DNA from: Serpula lacrymans var. lacrymans S7.9 | Lineage: Eukaryota > Basidiomycota > Agaricomycetes > Boletales > Serpulaceae | Assembly (NCBI RefSeq): GCF_000218685.1 | Contig: NW_006763298.1 | Location: forward strand, 240,164 to 304,163 | Length of the DNA: 64,000 nucleotides | Direction: 5' to 3' | Made by a program: the position numbers and the translations under genes | The notes under the pieces: model-generated | The model's database searches: none | What the model was told of the DNA's origin: nothing | Seen by the model: only the letters and a program-made list of their open reading frames with translations | Shown here: positions 1 to 13,000 of the stretch, piece after piece | Layout of the letters: the number at the start of each line of letters is the position of its first letter | Numbering within the stretch: the stretch's first letter is position 1

Positions 1-700
1 GTCCACACGCCGAATGTAGCTGCAGTTACTCCGCCTCCTGCTGAGGCGATCGCTCCAATGATTAGACGAAAAAATATGGATTGGGAGAGTCGTGGATCAG
101 GATAGCTGTGCACGAGTGAGAGAGAGGAGGTAATGGAGCCAAGGCGAAGGATAGCATCTATGGGGATGAGAGTAGTATCAAAGAAGCGAGGAACGAGTGC
201 CTAGAGATCGCAGTTCGGACTAACATCATCTACGGCTTAAGATAATAAAGGTGGGACATACCGTGGGGAAGATATGGAAGAAAGCGGTCAGGCATAAATG
301 AACGGAGAGATAGTTGATCCAAAGAGAAAATGAGTAAAGTGGCGGCGGCGGCAGAGATAGCAGCATATGCGTCCAGATAGACCCGCCCCATGACTGTGAA
401 TACTTGTCAATGACCTCTGGTTAGACATGACATTGAGTTATAATACCATGATGAGAAAACCCGCGAGATACATAGCCCAGGTCAAATTTGGCTTATTTCC
501 ACTGGCTCTGACCTGAGCTTGAAAAGCGATCGATATCCTGTTCCAGTGGTAGGCATGGCATGTTCTATCGATAAAGCGATGACTTACCTCGCTGCATGAA
601 GAGTTGGTGCAAGTGTAAAGGGAAAGATGGTTGAATGGACGACGGTTTTGGAGACTACCTGAGTGAGGCTTGTCACAGGCTCGAGAATGGTAGAAGTCAT
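1..700 (-). CDS. Multi-pass membrane protein, C-terminus outside the window
   Basis: Partial gene read on the minus strand from an ATG at 700-698; the window edge cuts off its C-terminus. Three downstream exons join in frame: about 488-447, 393-262 and 200-1, with ordinary GT-AG introns at 446-394 and 261-201. The product is strongly hydrophobic, with the stretches AMYLAGFLIMSWGGS, NYLSVHLCLTAFFHIFPTAL and RLIIGAIASAGGGVTAA predicting at least three membrane helices separated by proline- and serine-rich loops. The first exon is less certain: using the donor after residue 14 keeps phase with the second exon, while a longer exon ending near 590 does not. The glycine-rich late helix recalls TRIC-like cation channels, but this is only an impression; I do not recognise the family firmly. 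Confidence 0.55.
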
Positions 701-870
701 ATTCATTTCCTAATATCGCTGCGGGCAGTAAGAAGAGCCTGCGTGCGAGCCAGAATGTTCAACGTTCAACAACGATGTGCACCGTCGTGGTGACGCGTAA
801 TTACAGCCCTGTAAGCCTGAGTTTCAGGAATTAGTACCGTGAGACTCTATTTAGTCTGGCTGAGAACGGA

Positions 871-2810
871 ATGACCCCTTGGAACTTGAACTCTCCTCTT
901 ACATGCTCAAAGTGCATCAGTTGTCTATCCCGCATGTCTTTATCTCAAGCTATTCAAGAAATCCTTGCCACGCCTTTAGGGCCATTCCTTGATTCTGATA
1001 TTCTCAGTGACAAATGCCAGAGCTTCAAGAACAAAATGCTTGTCCTACACTCCCTCTTTCTCGAATGCGCAGGTCAATCCATCGGGTAAGCCTCGTAGGT
1101 CCACCTCAGTCGTTATTATAGAATCACTCATGCTATAGTATGCTATCACAGCCTCGATGAGTCCGAGGACCCCCCCACAAAGAACACTCCTCCACCGCGT
1201 ACAACGACGCATCCTGTTCGCTTTCGCGGTGTTATGACCTTGTGTTCTCTTGATTGGCTATCTGAACGAGGATGTCAGTACATTGAAGCAGAAATAAAAA
1301 CGCGCGAGGCAGAGTGGCGCATGCGTGAGGGCCAGCGTCGTCATCTTGATATCTCACTCGAATCGTTAATCAATGGAAATCGAAATATTCTTGGCGGAGA
1401 AAAGATCAGGCAAAGTGATCAGCAAATCCACGTAAAAGTCTTGATACAGGGCACCAAGAGCATGCCTGCTGTCTACCTGCGATGTACGTGATTATCTTGT
1501 CTACGTCAAGCACCTTGCAACAACGTGGTTTGATAGCTAAATTAGTCCCGCATGGGCTTCTATGGAGTTCGAAAGATCAGTATGTTTCTTCTCTACAAAT
1601 CGAACAGTCGAAGTTCGTAGACTCACACTATACTAGACATAGGCTGTACTCTGTTCCCACCCTCGATGCGGTTACACTGGACCTTTCCCGGAACTACCTC
1701 TTGCGTTACAAGCTTACCCATATCATGGAAGAAATTATTCGTACTGACGCTGCAAAGACACCACTTCGACAACGAACCCCAGAATACTTTGTACGGAAAT
1801 ATTTAGAACACTACGCGTATCCGAATAACGCACGTCGCCGTCGCCTCATCTTCACGGAGTCAGACCCGAATGTCGATAGCAATGGGAATACTCGTATCCC
1901 AAGACATCTACGATCCGTCCACAAAACTGAGATATTCAGCCTCTTTGCATCGCAGGCAGAATGGATATATGCATATCAATGCGCAAAGCCAAAGCCAAGA
2001 CGCGTGATTGATATCAAAAGTTGGGGCGAATTTATTCCAACAGTGAACAAAGCGAGAAAGAACGCCGCACGAGAAGGAATCTTGTGGGGTTGGCCCATAG
2101 GTGGGGAGCCACAACTTGACGAGATCAATGAAGAAACGTCAGAGTCTGATGAAGCTGAAAGCTCGGACATCGCTGATCGTGTACGGATCATTGGCAAGGA
2201 TGCCGCCACTATGCGCAGAGCTATACGGAATGCAAAGAAAGCAAGTTTTAAAGGCAAAGAACCCATGACGCGAGCTCTCTCCCGCTCCCCTACACCATCT
2301 TCAGGCGACGAACCTGACCCTTTGCAAATGCATCACTATGACACAGACTTCTCTGAGTCATCTACTGAATCGGCATCCCTGTCATCATCAGATGAAGATA
2401 GTCGCTATGACATAGATCCACGCATTTACGACAAGGTTCCTCTACCATTATTTCGCAAACCTGATCCTCCTCGCAGAGACATGCGTTGGTGGTGTCCGGT
2501 TCGAGATTGTTCATACCTGATTGATATGAGGAATCTTACAGAAGAAAATGTAGGGAACCTTCGTGGAGATATCGTGTTGCATCTGACAAGTGGCAACTGG
2601 CGCAACTTTTACGAAGACCGAAAGGTGTTTTATGGTTTTATCGACATGGTGAATTCACATTATAACGACCATTTGTTAAAACTGGGACTCAAGTGGACGG
2701 ATGCTGTCGACAAAGAGGTAAACTTGAGTAATAATGATTAAATGAATCTTGATACTTACGGTGCATTGTAGCGCGTTCTTGTTTGGGCCCATCCCAAAAG
2801 GCGCCAGTGA
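871..2810 (+). CDS. Uncharacterised 585-residue protein with a C2H2-like C-terminal segment
   Basis: Four exons join in frame: 871-1085, 1152-1483, 1546-2717 and 2772-2810, ending at TGA 2808-2810 (585 residues). I do not recognise the family. The N-terminus is cysteine-bearing and helical; residues around 115-145 are charged and could form a short coiled coil. The centre (about residues 300-440) is serine- and acid-rich and probably disordered. Near the C-terminus is WWCPVRDCSYLIDM followed by spaced histidines (a C-x4-C and later H-rich pattern), which could be a degenerate zinc-binding module. The last exon adds a basic tail ending VWAHPKRRQ. The start ATG at 871 is the first in the open frame, but an upstream non-coding or coding exon cannot be excluded. 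A nuclear role is a guess from the composition. Confidence 0.7.
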
Positions 2811-3560
2811 AAAAAGATATCCTTGATATGAAGATGGATTCAATGGGTTTCACATATGACCTATTCCATACAGTTACGATTGTAAGGAGCTATAAATTTA
2901 AACCCTGGTGTAATTTATCGAGGCGAGGAGCCAATTGTCTTGGGTTACATGAGTTGTAAAGGTGAGGCCGGTGAGGCGCTGTAAAATGATCATTCAAATT
3001 GACCGAGAGATGCAGGTATCAGGATACAACGTAGAGCGAGAACCGCCGATGGATCACGAAGCAAGCTATACTTGCAACCTGGATAAATATGGCCTGACAG
3101 CGACAGAAACCACTATGATGCCGTTTAGCACCAGGAATAGCTAGTTTTCCTCGGTTATTTGACAGAACTGGTTTCAGTTTACTAGCACAGAATTTGAAAG
3201 ATGAGCGCTGAGCCAAGGTACAGCATTATTTGTGTGTGTTTGTAGTTTGTTCGAATGAGGCACGCGTCCAAAAAGTGCGCGAAACCAATTTAAAGCTCGG
3301 TTTTCATCCCAACACTCATTCGACGTCCACTATAAAGAAAACACAGAAACGAAAGGAAGATATCAAACGCAGAGTTAAGGCGTAACATATCTGTCAGTTT
3401 CAGTGCAAAAAATCATTTATATCGTATTTATTCCCCGAATTGACCCGTTAACAGGACAGGGCGATCAAGCATTGTACCTGCTTCTCACCAGCGAACTGGC
3501 TTAAATTCCTGAAACTCGTACCAGCCCTTACTTTCTCTCCCTTTCTGTCCTTAAATACCC
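2811..3560. other. Intergenic region upstream of the SH3-TBC gene
   Basis: No convincing coding exon on either strand; short open frames here have no splice support. It should hold the terminator of the orphan gene and the promoter of the SH3-TBC gene. Confidence 0.6.
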
Positions 3561-6500
3561 ATGGATGCAGCGGAACTCGCCCGTTGGACACGGTTTGCAG
3601 CCAAAGGCGGCATTGGAAAATGTACAGCACGTATAGATTGTATTGCAGAGGAAACTGGTGACCTGATGTTTCTTCAAGTACGGCTTTCCCACTTCCATAT
3701 CATGTATTTGTGCTCTGCGTACTCATTTAAGCTCACCAGGACGATGAGATTACAGTCCTGATGCAACTGACTGAAGAATCGCTATTTCTCGTATGTTTTT
3801 GTCTTCGTCTTCTGGCCAGCGCCAGTGCTTCCAACTATCTCTTTTCATAGGGCTATTGTGAAGGTGTTGTCGGCCGTTTCCACGGCAATCATGTCGTTTT
3901 CCACTCAAAGCTGAAGAAGCCAATCATCGCCAAGCGTTCTTCGTCTTCTGTTCCTCGTCGCGAATCGCCCTCAGCAGCACGATCTGAGTCTTCTAGTCCA
4001 CATCCTGTGTCATTCTCATCGTCACCTCGTGAATGGGCAGCCTTGTCGCAGCGCTCGTCTTCACAGCGTTCTCCCGCCTCACAGCTGTCACCCTCTTCTG
4101 CCCCGCTAATAGATTCTTATTTCATGTCGCAGAATTCATCTCCGTCTGCATCATACCTCGAAACTTCTTCATCGGCTGCACGTGATTCTGCGACTCTATC
4201 ACATTCTCCAGTGCCCGTCATGCCTCTCAACATTGAACAAAAGCGGGTCAAAGGTGCTCGGGCGAGTCCTACAGTGGAGCAGATTATAGAGCCTGTACAC
4301 TCTCAGGTAAAACCCCCGCCTGAAGATAACGAGCATCCAGATACTGTCTCAGCTCCAGTCTCGAATGCGCACCCAGGCCCGAGCTCTAGTTCCAGCGCTC
4401 ATAATGGCTCGAGCTCGCACGCTTTACCCCCGTTAATAAGTTTTTCGTCCCCCTCAACTTCCAGCACGGCCGACTCCGCTCCGTACACTCCACCCGATTC
4501 GCGTACGTTCCAGAACGAGAAGCAGGAGAGTGTTACTTCATCCGTGAAGTACACACAAGATCCCTTCCGTTCCCATGATATTTCGTACACTGATACATCA
4601 TACACCGATCCGAGTACCCGTATATCCTTTGGGTTATCTGACGCACAGACAGGTATTGGGTTGTCGCTTTTGGGAAACTTGGGCGATTCTGGAGACGTGT
4701 ATAAGCAAAATTACGGGCTAGGTGACGATGAAGAGGACGAAGAAGAGGCCACGTTGGGTTATGCAGATGAGCATGATGATGATACGGATGAACGCCAGGA
4801 TATGAAAGACCCGGAGTCTCAAGACAGAATGGAAGTGAATTCCGGAGTGGGTAGCACAGAACAACCCGCGACTAGAGAATGGGAAGGCTCCGCTCTACCT
4901 TCGCCATATGACAGGGCAACTACAACCAATCAACCATCTTCGTCTTCACCGAAGGATGAGCAACTTCATGAAAATGAAACTATACTCCCGTCTCCTTATG
5001 ACTACGGGTTGCAGGGCCACAACCTGCCATCAACCTATGACTCATCTTCTCAAGGCGCTCGGTCTTCGCCTGAAAAGCAAACTACAGATGAGACTCGTTT
5101 GCCATCGCCCTACGACCACACTCCAGCTTCCGTTTCCGATCATCTTCCATCTCCGTACGATGCTCCAGTTCATTCACAGGTCCCTGTCTCGAACCCTCTG
5201 CCATCTCCTTACGACATCTCATCTCACCATCAAGTCGACTTTCCATTCCCCCGACCAAATGACTTACCGTCTCATGATCTTCCTTCGCCACACGAGCAGC
5301 CTTCCTCCTCTCTACATGATCCTCCTGAACAACCAACATTACCAAAAACCACTTCGGAGTCTACACATAAAGATGCAATTATGGAGAGTCATCCAGGCGA
5401 TGAGGACGACCTTGAGGGGGAAGAAGAAGATTGGAATATATATGATGACTATCGTTATTCCCGTTTCTCCATGGCTTCTCCTGGGGCACGATATTCAAGG
5501 TATTCCAGGTTCTCTATGGTTCCAGGTGCAGGAACGCGTAATTCGCAAAGCTCAGGGTCTCTGCTGGCTGGTAAAGGGAAAGACCAGATACCACCGATGC
5601 CAATCTCCCCTACTGCGCGAGAAACTGAGGCGTCATCGCCAGCTCCACGAACTACTCCATCAACGGGAGCACTGAATTCGATGCCAGCATCAGGTCCTCC
5701 CACTCAACATGCTTATGCACGTGCTGCATCCTCTGCGTCCACTCACTCACTCTATTCCGCGATATCAGAGACGCAGACAATTGAGTCGCAAACACAGTCC
5801 GTCTACTCTCACTCTTCCTTGCTCTCCATGCAGTTCCCTGGCGTGCCTGGTTCAGAGAGGCCCCCTCACCTAACGCCTTCTGGCAGCAGCCACGACGTCG
5901 GTCAAGCTATGGACGTTCTCTCGATCGATGCAGCACTAGCACCGGCGACGAGTAGCCCACCTTTGAGTTCAACGAGCTCAGTTCCGAATGGTCAAGATCG
6001 TCCTGCCACCCTGACCATCGCCTCACCTCTCCTCCACACGACTTTTGGTTCGCCGCTTTCGTCGCCTGTTGGAGATTCAATAAGGGGATCCGGGATTAGT
6101 TCTGGGGTGAGTAGCTCAATGAGGAGTTCTGGGATGAGTTCTTCGCGAGCATCGGGATCTACGGGTGTAAACTCCACGAGGGTGTCGACTGCTTCGCATG
6201 GGACTGGCGCTGCAGTGTCAAGTATGAATACTAGTGGCAAGGGTAATGGTATGAGTGCTGGTGCAGGTATCGCGTCGGCACTACGTATGAGGCTCGAGAA
6301 TGAGCGTGAGCGCGATGGGACAATCCAAATGGGGATCGAGCACCCGAGAGGGCCAGAAAAGGGAAGAGGAACGGAGGATACGCTGATGCGACCTATTGTC
6401 GTGGAAGATGATGAGGATAATAATGTTGGACTTGACCATCAGGAAGAGGATCAAGATGAAGATACTCCGCGAATACTAACTGATTCTCCTATGCCGTTGG

Positions 6501-9500
6501 ATGAAGATGAGAGTGTTTCAATGGTTGAAGGTCCATCGCTCGCTTCTGCGTCAGTGTACTCAGGTGAGACGGCGGAGACACTCAGTTCTGATGTAACCTC
6601 GACGCCAGCCTTACAAGCTCAGTCTGGTGGAAGCGTTCCAGATGCACTTCGTCCGCGCCAAGCGTCTGGTCTTTCTTCGTGGCAGCCTTCGCCGTCAATT
6701 TTGCGTTCTGCGTCCCAGTCTCCGTCTGTCCCTCTCCCTCAATCACCTTCGTTTCCAAGTCCTCTGTCTAGAGCTCCAACGCAAGCTCACCCTCAGTCTC
6801 GAACTTCCCTGTTTCTTCCTCACCCTAATGCGCCCAAAGCTCCGCCGCTCATGCAAGGACAGGGACCTATGTACGCTCGTGCTGAGGCCGGTCCATATGC
6901 CTCCAGTTTGGGACATGTGGGTGCGAAGATCCCTCCTGGCTCCAGATTTATTCATGGAACTCCACCGCCTGGGCCCAATGTTCATCGTAATCAGAGTATG
7001 CAAGCAGGTGCAGGTACGACACCATATTCTGTCCACATTTTGCGTCAGATTATCGGGTGGCTGCGTGCGCAAGGACAAGCGCAGGGACGCATGGGTCTGA
7101 TGACGTTATATGCACGGTGTGAGCCAGACCTTGCAAGTGCAATAGGGCCTGTTCCAATAGTTTTCTCGGTGGAACCGATCCCAGGTGGGGGTGTAGGGAT
7201 GGGTGGTGGCGCAAGTGTTAATGGGGCCATGGGAATAGGAATGGGTGGGAGTGGGAGCAGTGGAGTTGGTAGTAATAAGGGGTTGGAAGGCATCAGCCCC
7301 GCCAATGGAGGTGCTATGAGAACGGATGCAGAAAACACTCCGCCATTACGGATCCGGCGGGCAATGACTACTGCTGGAACGAGCGACAGTGCCCAAACCT
7401 TTGAAGTTCCAAGTGATGAACTGAAGAGGGATGATGGATCGAATAAGGGAAAGTATGGAAGTATGATAACGGGTATGCATGAGGTATCGGTACCTGGTGG
7501 GAATGGTACATTGACGTCAAGTAATATGGGTATGTCGGGTAACAACGGCAGTAATGGTGCTCTCCAGCGTACAGGCTTTGTTCCTCAGGCAGGTGCCGCA
7601 CGACCTCGTTCACGGTCGTTTTCGGGGTTCAATACTACCGCAGCGCAGGAAGCTGAACGCAGGTGAGCAGCCGTGTTGTCCTTAGACTTTAGCTATTTTT
7701 CAATAAGAATATATGTACGTTCAGCCGTGAAGACCCGCAACAGATATCCAGAACAGTGTCTGCTTCAGCTGTTACGTCTTCTGGTTTGAGTAGCGTCGTT
7801 GCTCCCCTCCGCATCTCGAGTAAACCTTCTCCCCTATCACTGGTACGCAACAACGACACAGCACCGACAAGACCTTCTCCAAGATCACCCACCAGCCCAC
7901 TTTCACAAGTATCCCCTATCACAGATGTGACACAGTTTGCTTCCTTCTCATCCCCACCAGTTAGTGGAGGGCAAGCAGACGCCAGACGAGGTACCCCCAT
8001 TAGTCCTCCTCCTGTATCTCCTCATGTCCCGACTATGGGTGATAGAGACATATCACCCCCCATGCCGCTTTCCCCCATGCCTCCTGGTCCCCGTGCACCA
8101 ACCGCATCTGTGAGGAGTTCATCGGTGTCGTCCAACCACCGAAGTATAATTTCGCCCCAGCCATGGGTATCCCAACGCTCCGGCTCACTTGATGGGGAAT
8201 CATCTCAAAGCGAGACGAGATCACTCATGACTTCCCCTCCGCCTATAGAACCATCTGCACGTTCATCGCCCCTTACACACGAGCTGTCGCTCCGCACCAA
8301 GATGAGTCTTCCAATGCTACGGGGAAAGAAAAGCACAAGACTTGGGCGAGCAGATGAAACGGCAAGCGTAACGTCATCGAATGGGCGGACTGAGGAACAT
8401 GAGACTGTTCAAGTTCAGGACATGGATTTCGAATTGATAAAGCCGACATTGCCACTCTCTGGTAGGACGAGTCAGGACTCGGTTATGATTGGGCGTGACA
8501 TGCTTTCGGACCATAAGCCAGATTCCTCGAGTCCATTTGGTGACACATCTTCGATATTGTCAGGTGCAATGCCTCCTAGATCCCCTCTGGCCCCAGTGGA
8601 TCCGTCTATTCCGGATGTAAAGCCTTCGAGATCAACTGATGCCCATTCTTCTATGGATGCTCATCGGCACCGAGAATTGAAGTGGATGGCTCTCCTGCCT
8701 ACAACACCTCCCGCACAGGCGAGGAAGAGTAAGAAAGTCAGACGGCTGCTAATAGAGGGTGTCCCTTCTTCTGTGCGCTACCTTGTTTGGTGTCATCTAA
8801 CCGATAGCAAAGCACGCGCTCTACCCAATGTTTATTCTCAGCTTGGGAAACGAGGGCGGGTCCCAGTATTCAATGAGATTGAGCGCGATGCACAAAGGCT
8901 TTTCCCAGATCAGGCACAGTTGCACAACGCCAAAGGCCCTTTAGTGTCACTTTTGCAGGCGTACCTAAGCATGGTACCGGACATCCAATATAGTTCAGGT
9001 ACGGTGTCTCATTTGGTTTGATTTTCAGTATTATTGATAGACCGCTATTGGCAGGGTTAACCTCAATCGCGGGTCACTTGCTTCTTCTAGCACCCGAAGA
9101 AGATGCTTTTTGGATTTTTGTCTCCATGATGGACACTCATTTGCGCTCCTACTTCTCTGCCAACCCCATTCAAATGGAGGTTGACTCGGCGCTCTTCAGT
9201 AAAGCTTTAGAAAGTACTGATGCAGCCGTTGGCAAGAAACTATTCGTCACCTTGGGTATCTCTCCAAGTAGCATCTGTCGTCCTTGGTAAGAACATTGCA
9301 CTTGCAAAGAACAAAACAATTCTGAAAAGATCTGCTAGGTTTTCTACATTATTTGTTGGCACTCTTCCTGTCGACTACCTTCATAGGGTGTGGGATATGT
9401 TCCTGTATGATGGTAAGCAGCTTTCTTTTCACTACCTATCTGGAAAACTTTATAATAGTCATACAGGCGTGACATTCCTTTTCCGAGTAGCAATGGTATT

Positions 9501-9765
9501 GATTCAATGCTGCCGTCATCTCCTCCTCCAGTCCACTAGCGAAGCTTCTGCCCTAGAACACCTCTCGCGCCCACCATTAGCATGTCTACCTTCAAACGCT
9601 GATGCATTTCTAGCCCTCACAATGTCAATGAAGTTGAAAGATGATGATGTCCGTAAGCAGCGTATAAAAATGGAAGCGCAGGTGAAACGGCATACCCAGA
9701 CTCGGGCGTCATCAGCGAGTGGCTCCGGTGTGCAGACAACGTCCATATCGCTACCAAAAAACTAA
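3561..9765 (+). CDS. SH3 and TBC (Rab-GAP) domain protein
   Basis: Seven exons join in frame: 3561-3677, 3740-3790, 3851-7662, 7725-8998, 9055-9286, 9339-9412 and 9467-9765 (1,952 residues). TBC domains stimulate GTP hydrolysis by Rab-family GTPases, so the likely role is membrane traffic or polarity. Residues about 5-75 form an SH3 domain (ALYDC-like start, then DDEITVL and GYCEGVVGRFHGNHV). Residues ~80-1650 are low-complexity Ser/Pro with acidic patches and a degenerate PSPYD repeat. The TBC domain spans about 1660-1880: LIEGVPSSVRYLVW, the arginine-finger motif IERDAQR, and GTLPVDYLHRVWDMF. The glutamine-finger position, normally YxQG, reads YSSG. The last ~50 residues are basic and coiled. 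Exon 3 is unusually long for this genome. Confidence in the domain calls is high; the GTPase partner is unknown. Confidence 0.9.
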
Positions 9766-10085
9766 TTCATACTTCCCCGTTCTGAACTTAATCATCTCCT
9801 ATTCATTCGATCCTTGTAGTTATATACCCGACCCTATGTTCCTATGATATGGCATGTTTTTATTTTGTCTTTTCCAGCTTTCCTAGTGTTAATCATGTCA
9901 CTCGTGGACTGACCGGCTCACATATATACCATACCATAGTCAAGTGTCGACATATTGTCCTATAGCGCTTTCTTGCATGCATTCTCCTTTCACTTTGCAT
10001 ATACCACTAGTTGTATGTAATATACGATAATCGTTTAGAAGAAATCAATACATGGGTAAACGTACATCCATTTTATACAAGTTTT

Positions 10086-13000
10086 TTAATAAGTTCCCTG
10101 TACTTTATTTGCCGTGTCCTTCCAATCTATTTCCTGTGTGAGGACTGATTTCAGAATCAATTCTGGAGAATATATAGGGTGTCCATCACGGACGAGTGGT
10201 CTCCATATCGAAGCATCTTCTGGGCAAGAAATCACATATCGACCTTCTTTTGCCTTCAAAATACGTGACGTAGGGGCCTGCGTTGAAATCTGTGACGTTG
10301 TCATTAACCTCGCAAGTGTATGTGGACAGTCTGTTAAGACGTACCTGGCCACCAGCGGCGGCTACAATGTTCTTTAATAGTTTATGATCGATAGGTACTT
10401 TTGCCGTCATGTAGAAAGTCATTTGCGCAAACAGGCCACATCCATGGTCTTTGGACCGACGAAGGGCATCAGTCAGATTGAAACCCCATTTCTTCTCTGC
10501 TTCAGGATCACTTAGAATATATTTATCTTCGGCTGGATAGATGTTAGTAACAATTTGAGCTAGAGGAAAGTAACTCACGAAGAAGCTGATTTGCAGCCGC
10601 AGAAGCTGTAGCCCACTTTTCATTCAAGACATATGGGGAAACGGCCATCGCACAAAGAAACTTCTCTGTGCGTACTATGTTTTTCGTGAGTAGGTGTGTA
10701 CACTCGTTTGGTCTGGTCGTCGTTTTTACACCAAGTTTTCCTAGCCGCTAGGAGAGAATATATCAGTTGGTGCACAGATCACACAACACGTTTGAAAACT
10801 TGCCTTGATCACGTCGTCCGATAAGCTGATTTGAGTAGTCATCATTTTAATCACTTTGGCCTCAGATCCCCGACTGTCGTGTACTGTGTCAATAACGGGA
10901 TAAACAAAGGGGATGTGGGAAACGCTACCTCTTCCCCTGGTTTTCTATGCCGGCACCCTTCGGGTTGGGTGGTTTGGTTGATACTGTCGCCTTCTTCTTA
11001 CTCGTTATCTGCTCGTCCTCACCGCTACTTTCGTCTTCAGATTCAACGGCTACCCTCGTCTGTTTCGCTGACTTGGGTGGCTTGGCAACTTGGATCACCT
11101 CTTCATCTCCCCCTTTTCGTTGTTTCCTCTGTGTTTCATTAGTCTCCACACGTTGCCTCTTATTGTTTTGCACTTCTTCTTCGCCCTCAGAACTCTGGTC
11201 CAAATCAGCAGCGTCAGAGGCTCTCTTCTTTCTTTTCTCTCCAGCAGCCCTATCCTTGTCTTTCGATTTGGCATGTTTTCGCTCTCGCTCGAAGTTTACA
11301 ACGTCTGGCATGATTTCGTTACGTAATCTTGTAGAAGCCTTTGAAGCAGCAGAACGTTTAGACAGCGATCGAGCCAGCGTTGAAGGCGTCTCATGAATCC
11401 CTCCTCCATGACGAGGCGTTTCGGTAACTCCATGCTCCGGTATTTCCTCACAAGGCCGCTTGGATGGACGACCGCGTTTGGGTGACAGGCCCACCGCTGC
11501 CTCGTCTGCTTCGACGCGCAACGAGTCCGTCCGTCCCAAATTACTATTTTTCTTAGCAGAGTTCGAAACAGAAGGATAGTCCTTGGGGAGTGAGGGCACC
11601 AATACAGAAACTGTCCTTTTCGGTGTTTGTAGCTTCTGAGGTGAACCGGTCGGCTTTTTTGCGTTGTCACGAGCCTTTCCTTTGAGGGGCGACGAGGCTA
11701 GACGTTCGGCATCGTGGTCGGACTCTTCATCTTCTGTTTGTGTTTGTTCAGGCTGCCGTATGGTTGTTTGTGTGAGCTTATGAACTATAGGACGCAAATC
11801 CTGACCGCTTGACTCATCATTGTCAGCGTTCCGTTCCGAGGGTTTAGCCTTGGAGGAGGGACCAGGCTCGTCAGTCGACTCGATATGTTCTGCATCTAAC
11901 ATGTTCCCCGAATTCCGCATCTGTCCAGCTCGTCTAATCAACTTGCGCCGTGGCTTCTTGGCGGAAACTCCGTCCTCTTCCTCCCGTGGTTCATCTGCAC
12001 CATCGCCGGCCGCAGCAGGTATTTTCTTCTTAGCAGAGGAAACCCGTGGTTTGCGTGATCGTGGCTTAGGTGAAGGAGGCCTTGCTTCGTCTTCATTATC
12101 ATCAATATCCATTGCGTCCTCTTTCCTCTTTTTGCCCTTCTTTGAACTTTTGGTCACCTCTCGAGTCGGCTCGGACCTCATCACAACATCACCATCATCA
12201 TCTGGCAAAGCTACAACTTCTTCCACTTCCCTAGCATCCTTTGCACTCGTCTCTGTTTCACCCAGATGCTCATGTGCCGGTGGTTTGGATAAACCATTTC
12301 CTTTCTCCAATGAGGTCGACTTCGGGACAGCATATTTCGCAGCAGCTTCCGCCTCTAAATCTTCTTCAATGTCAATATCCATATCTTCCAGAATCACCTT
12401 TCCAACACCCTTCTCCCCTAGTATCTGGGCAAAATCGACGCCGTGGGGGAAAACGATGTATTTTTCGAGTCCAACAGTGAGGTTTTTCCATTGCACAAAA
12501 CAATCTTCGAGCCATGTGTGATTGACTACAGGGATCGACCAACTACGAGCTTTGGTTGTCTTGTTTCCAGATATGCTGGCGTTATAAGTTTCAGTTTCGC
12601 TGATTCTCGCAAGAGAGAAGGGATATAGGCTCACTATGCAGCTATGACAATAGTATTGCTTGTAGACATGCTAGGGGTAAACTTGGCCCCCATTGCTGAT
12701 ATCAACCTTTTCAGATAGTCTCGGGAGTCGCCTGTATAGTTTGTGATAGTGATTTCCTACGGAAGCTGAGTTGGGCATGAGCACTCTAACTAACCAAACT
12801 TACGTGTGAAGCAAATCCTTCAATGAGTCTCTTGGGTATGGGGTAATGTAAAAGTTGATCGGTAGGCCTTGACATAGTACCACTGGATTCCACATGGAAA
12901 AGCCAACTTAGGGTTCCTATGGTCTTCCCTGCTCTAGCAGCCTGTTAACGGGCTCGTTACCGAGTACACTGCATGATGAAGAAAAGAAAGATTCACCCTG

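Noticed and set aside
4908..5675. 255-residue plus-strand open frame
   Set aside because: Overlaps the SH3-TBC exon in another frame and has no family signature.
8999..9028. A 30-bp intron ending at the first CAG after the donor
   Set aside because: Too short, and it would not give a continuous TBC domain; the acceptor at 9054 does.
11820..12521. 233-residue plus-strand open frame
   Set aside because: It is antisense to the disordered middle of the BRCT gene; serine-rich text reflects the opposite strand's composition.
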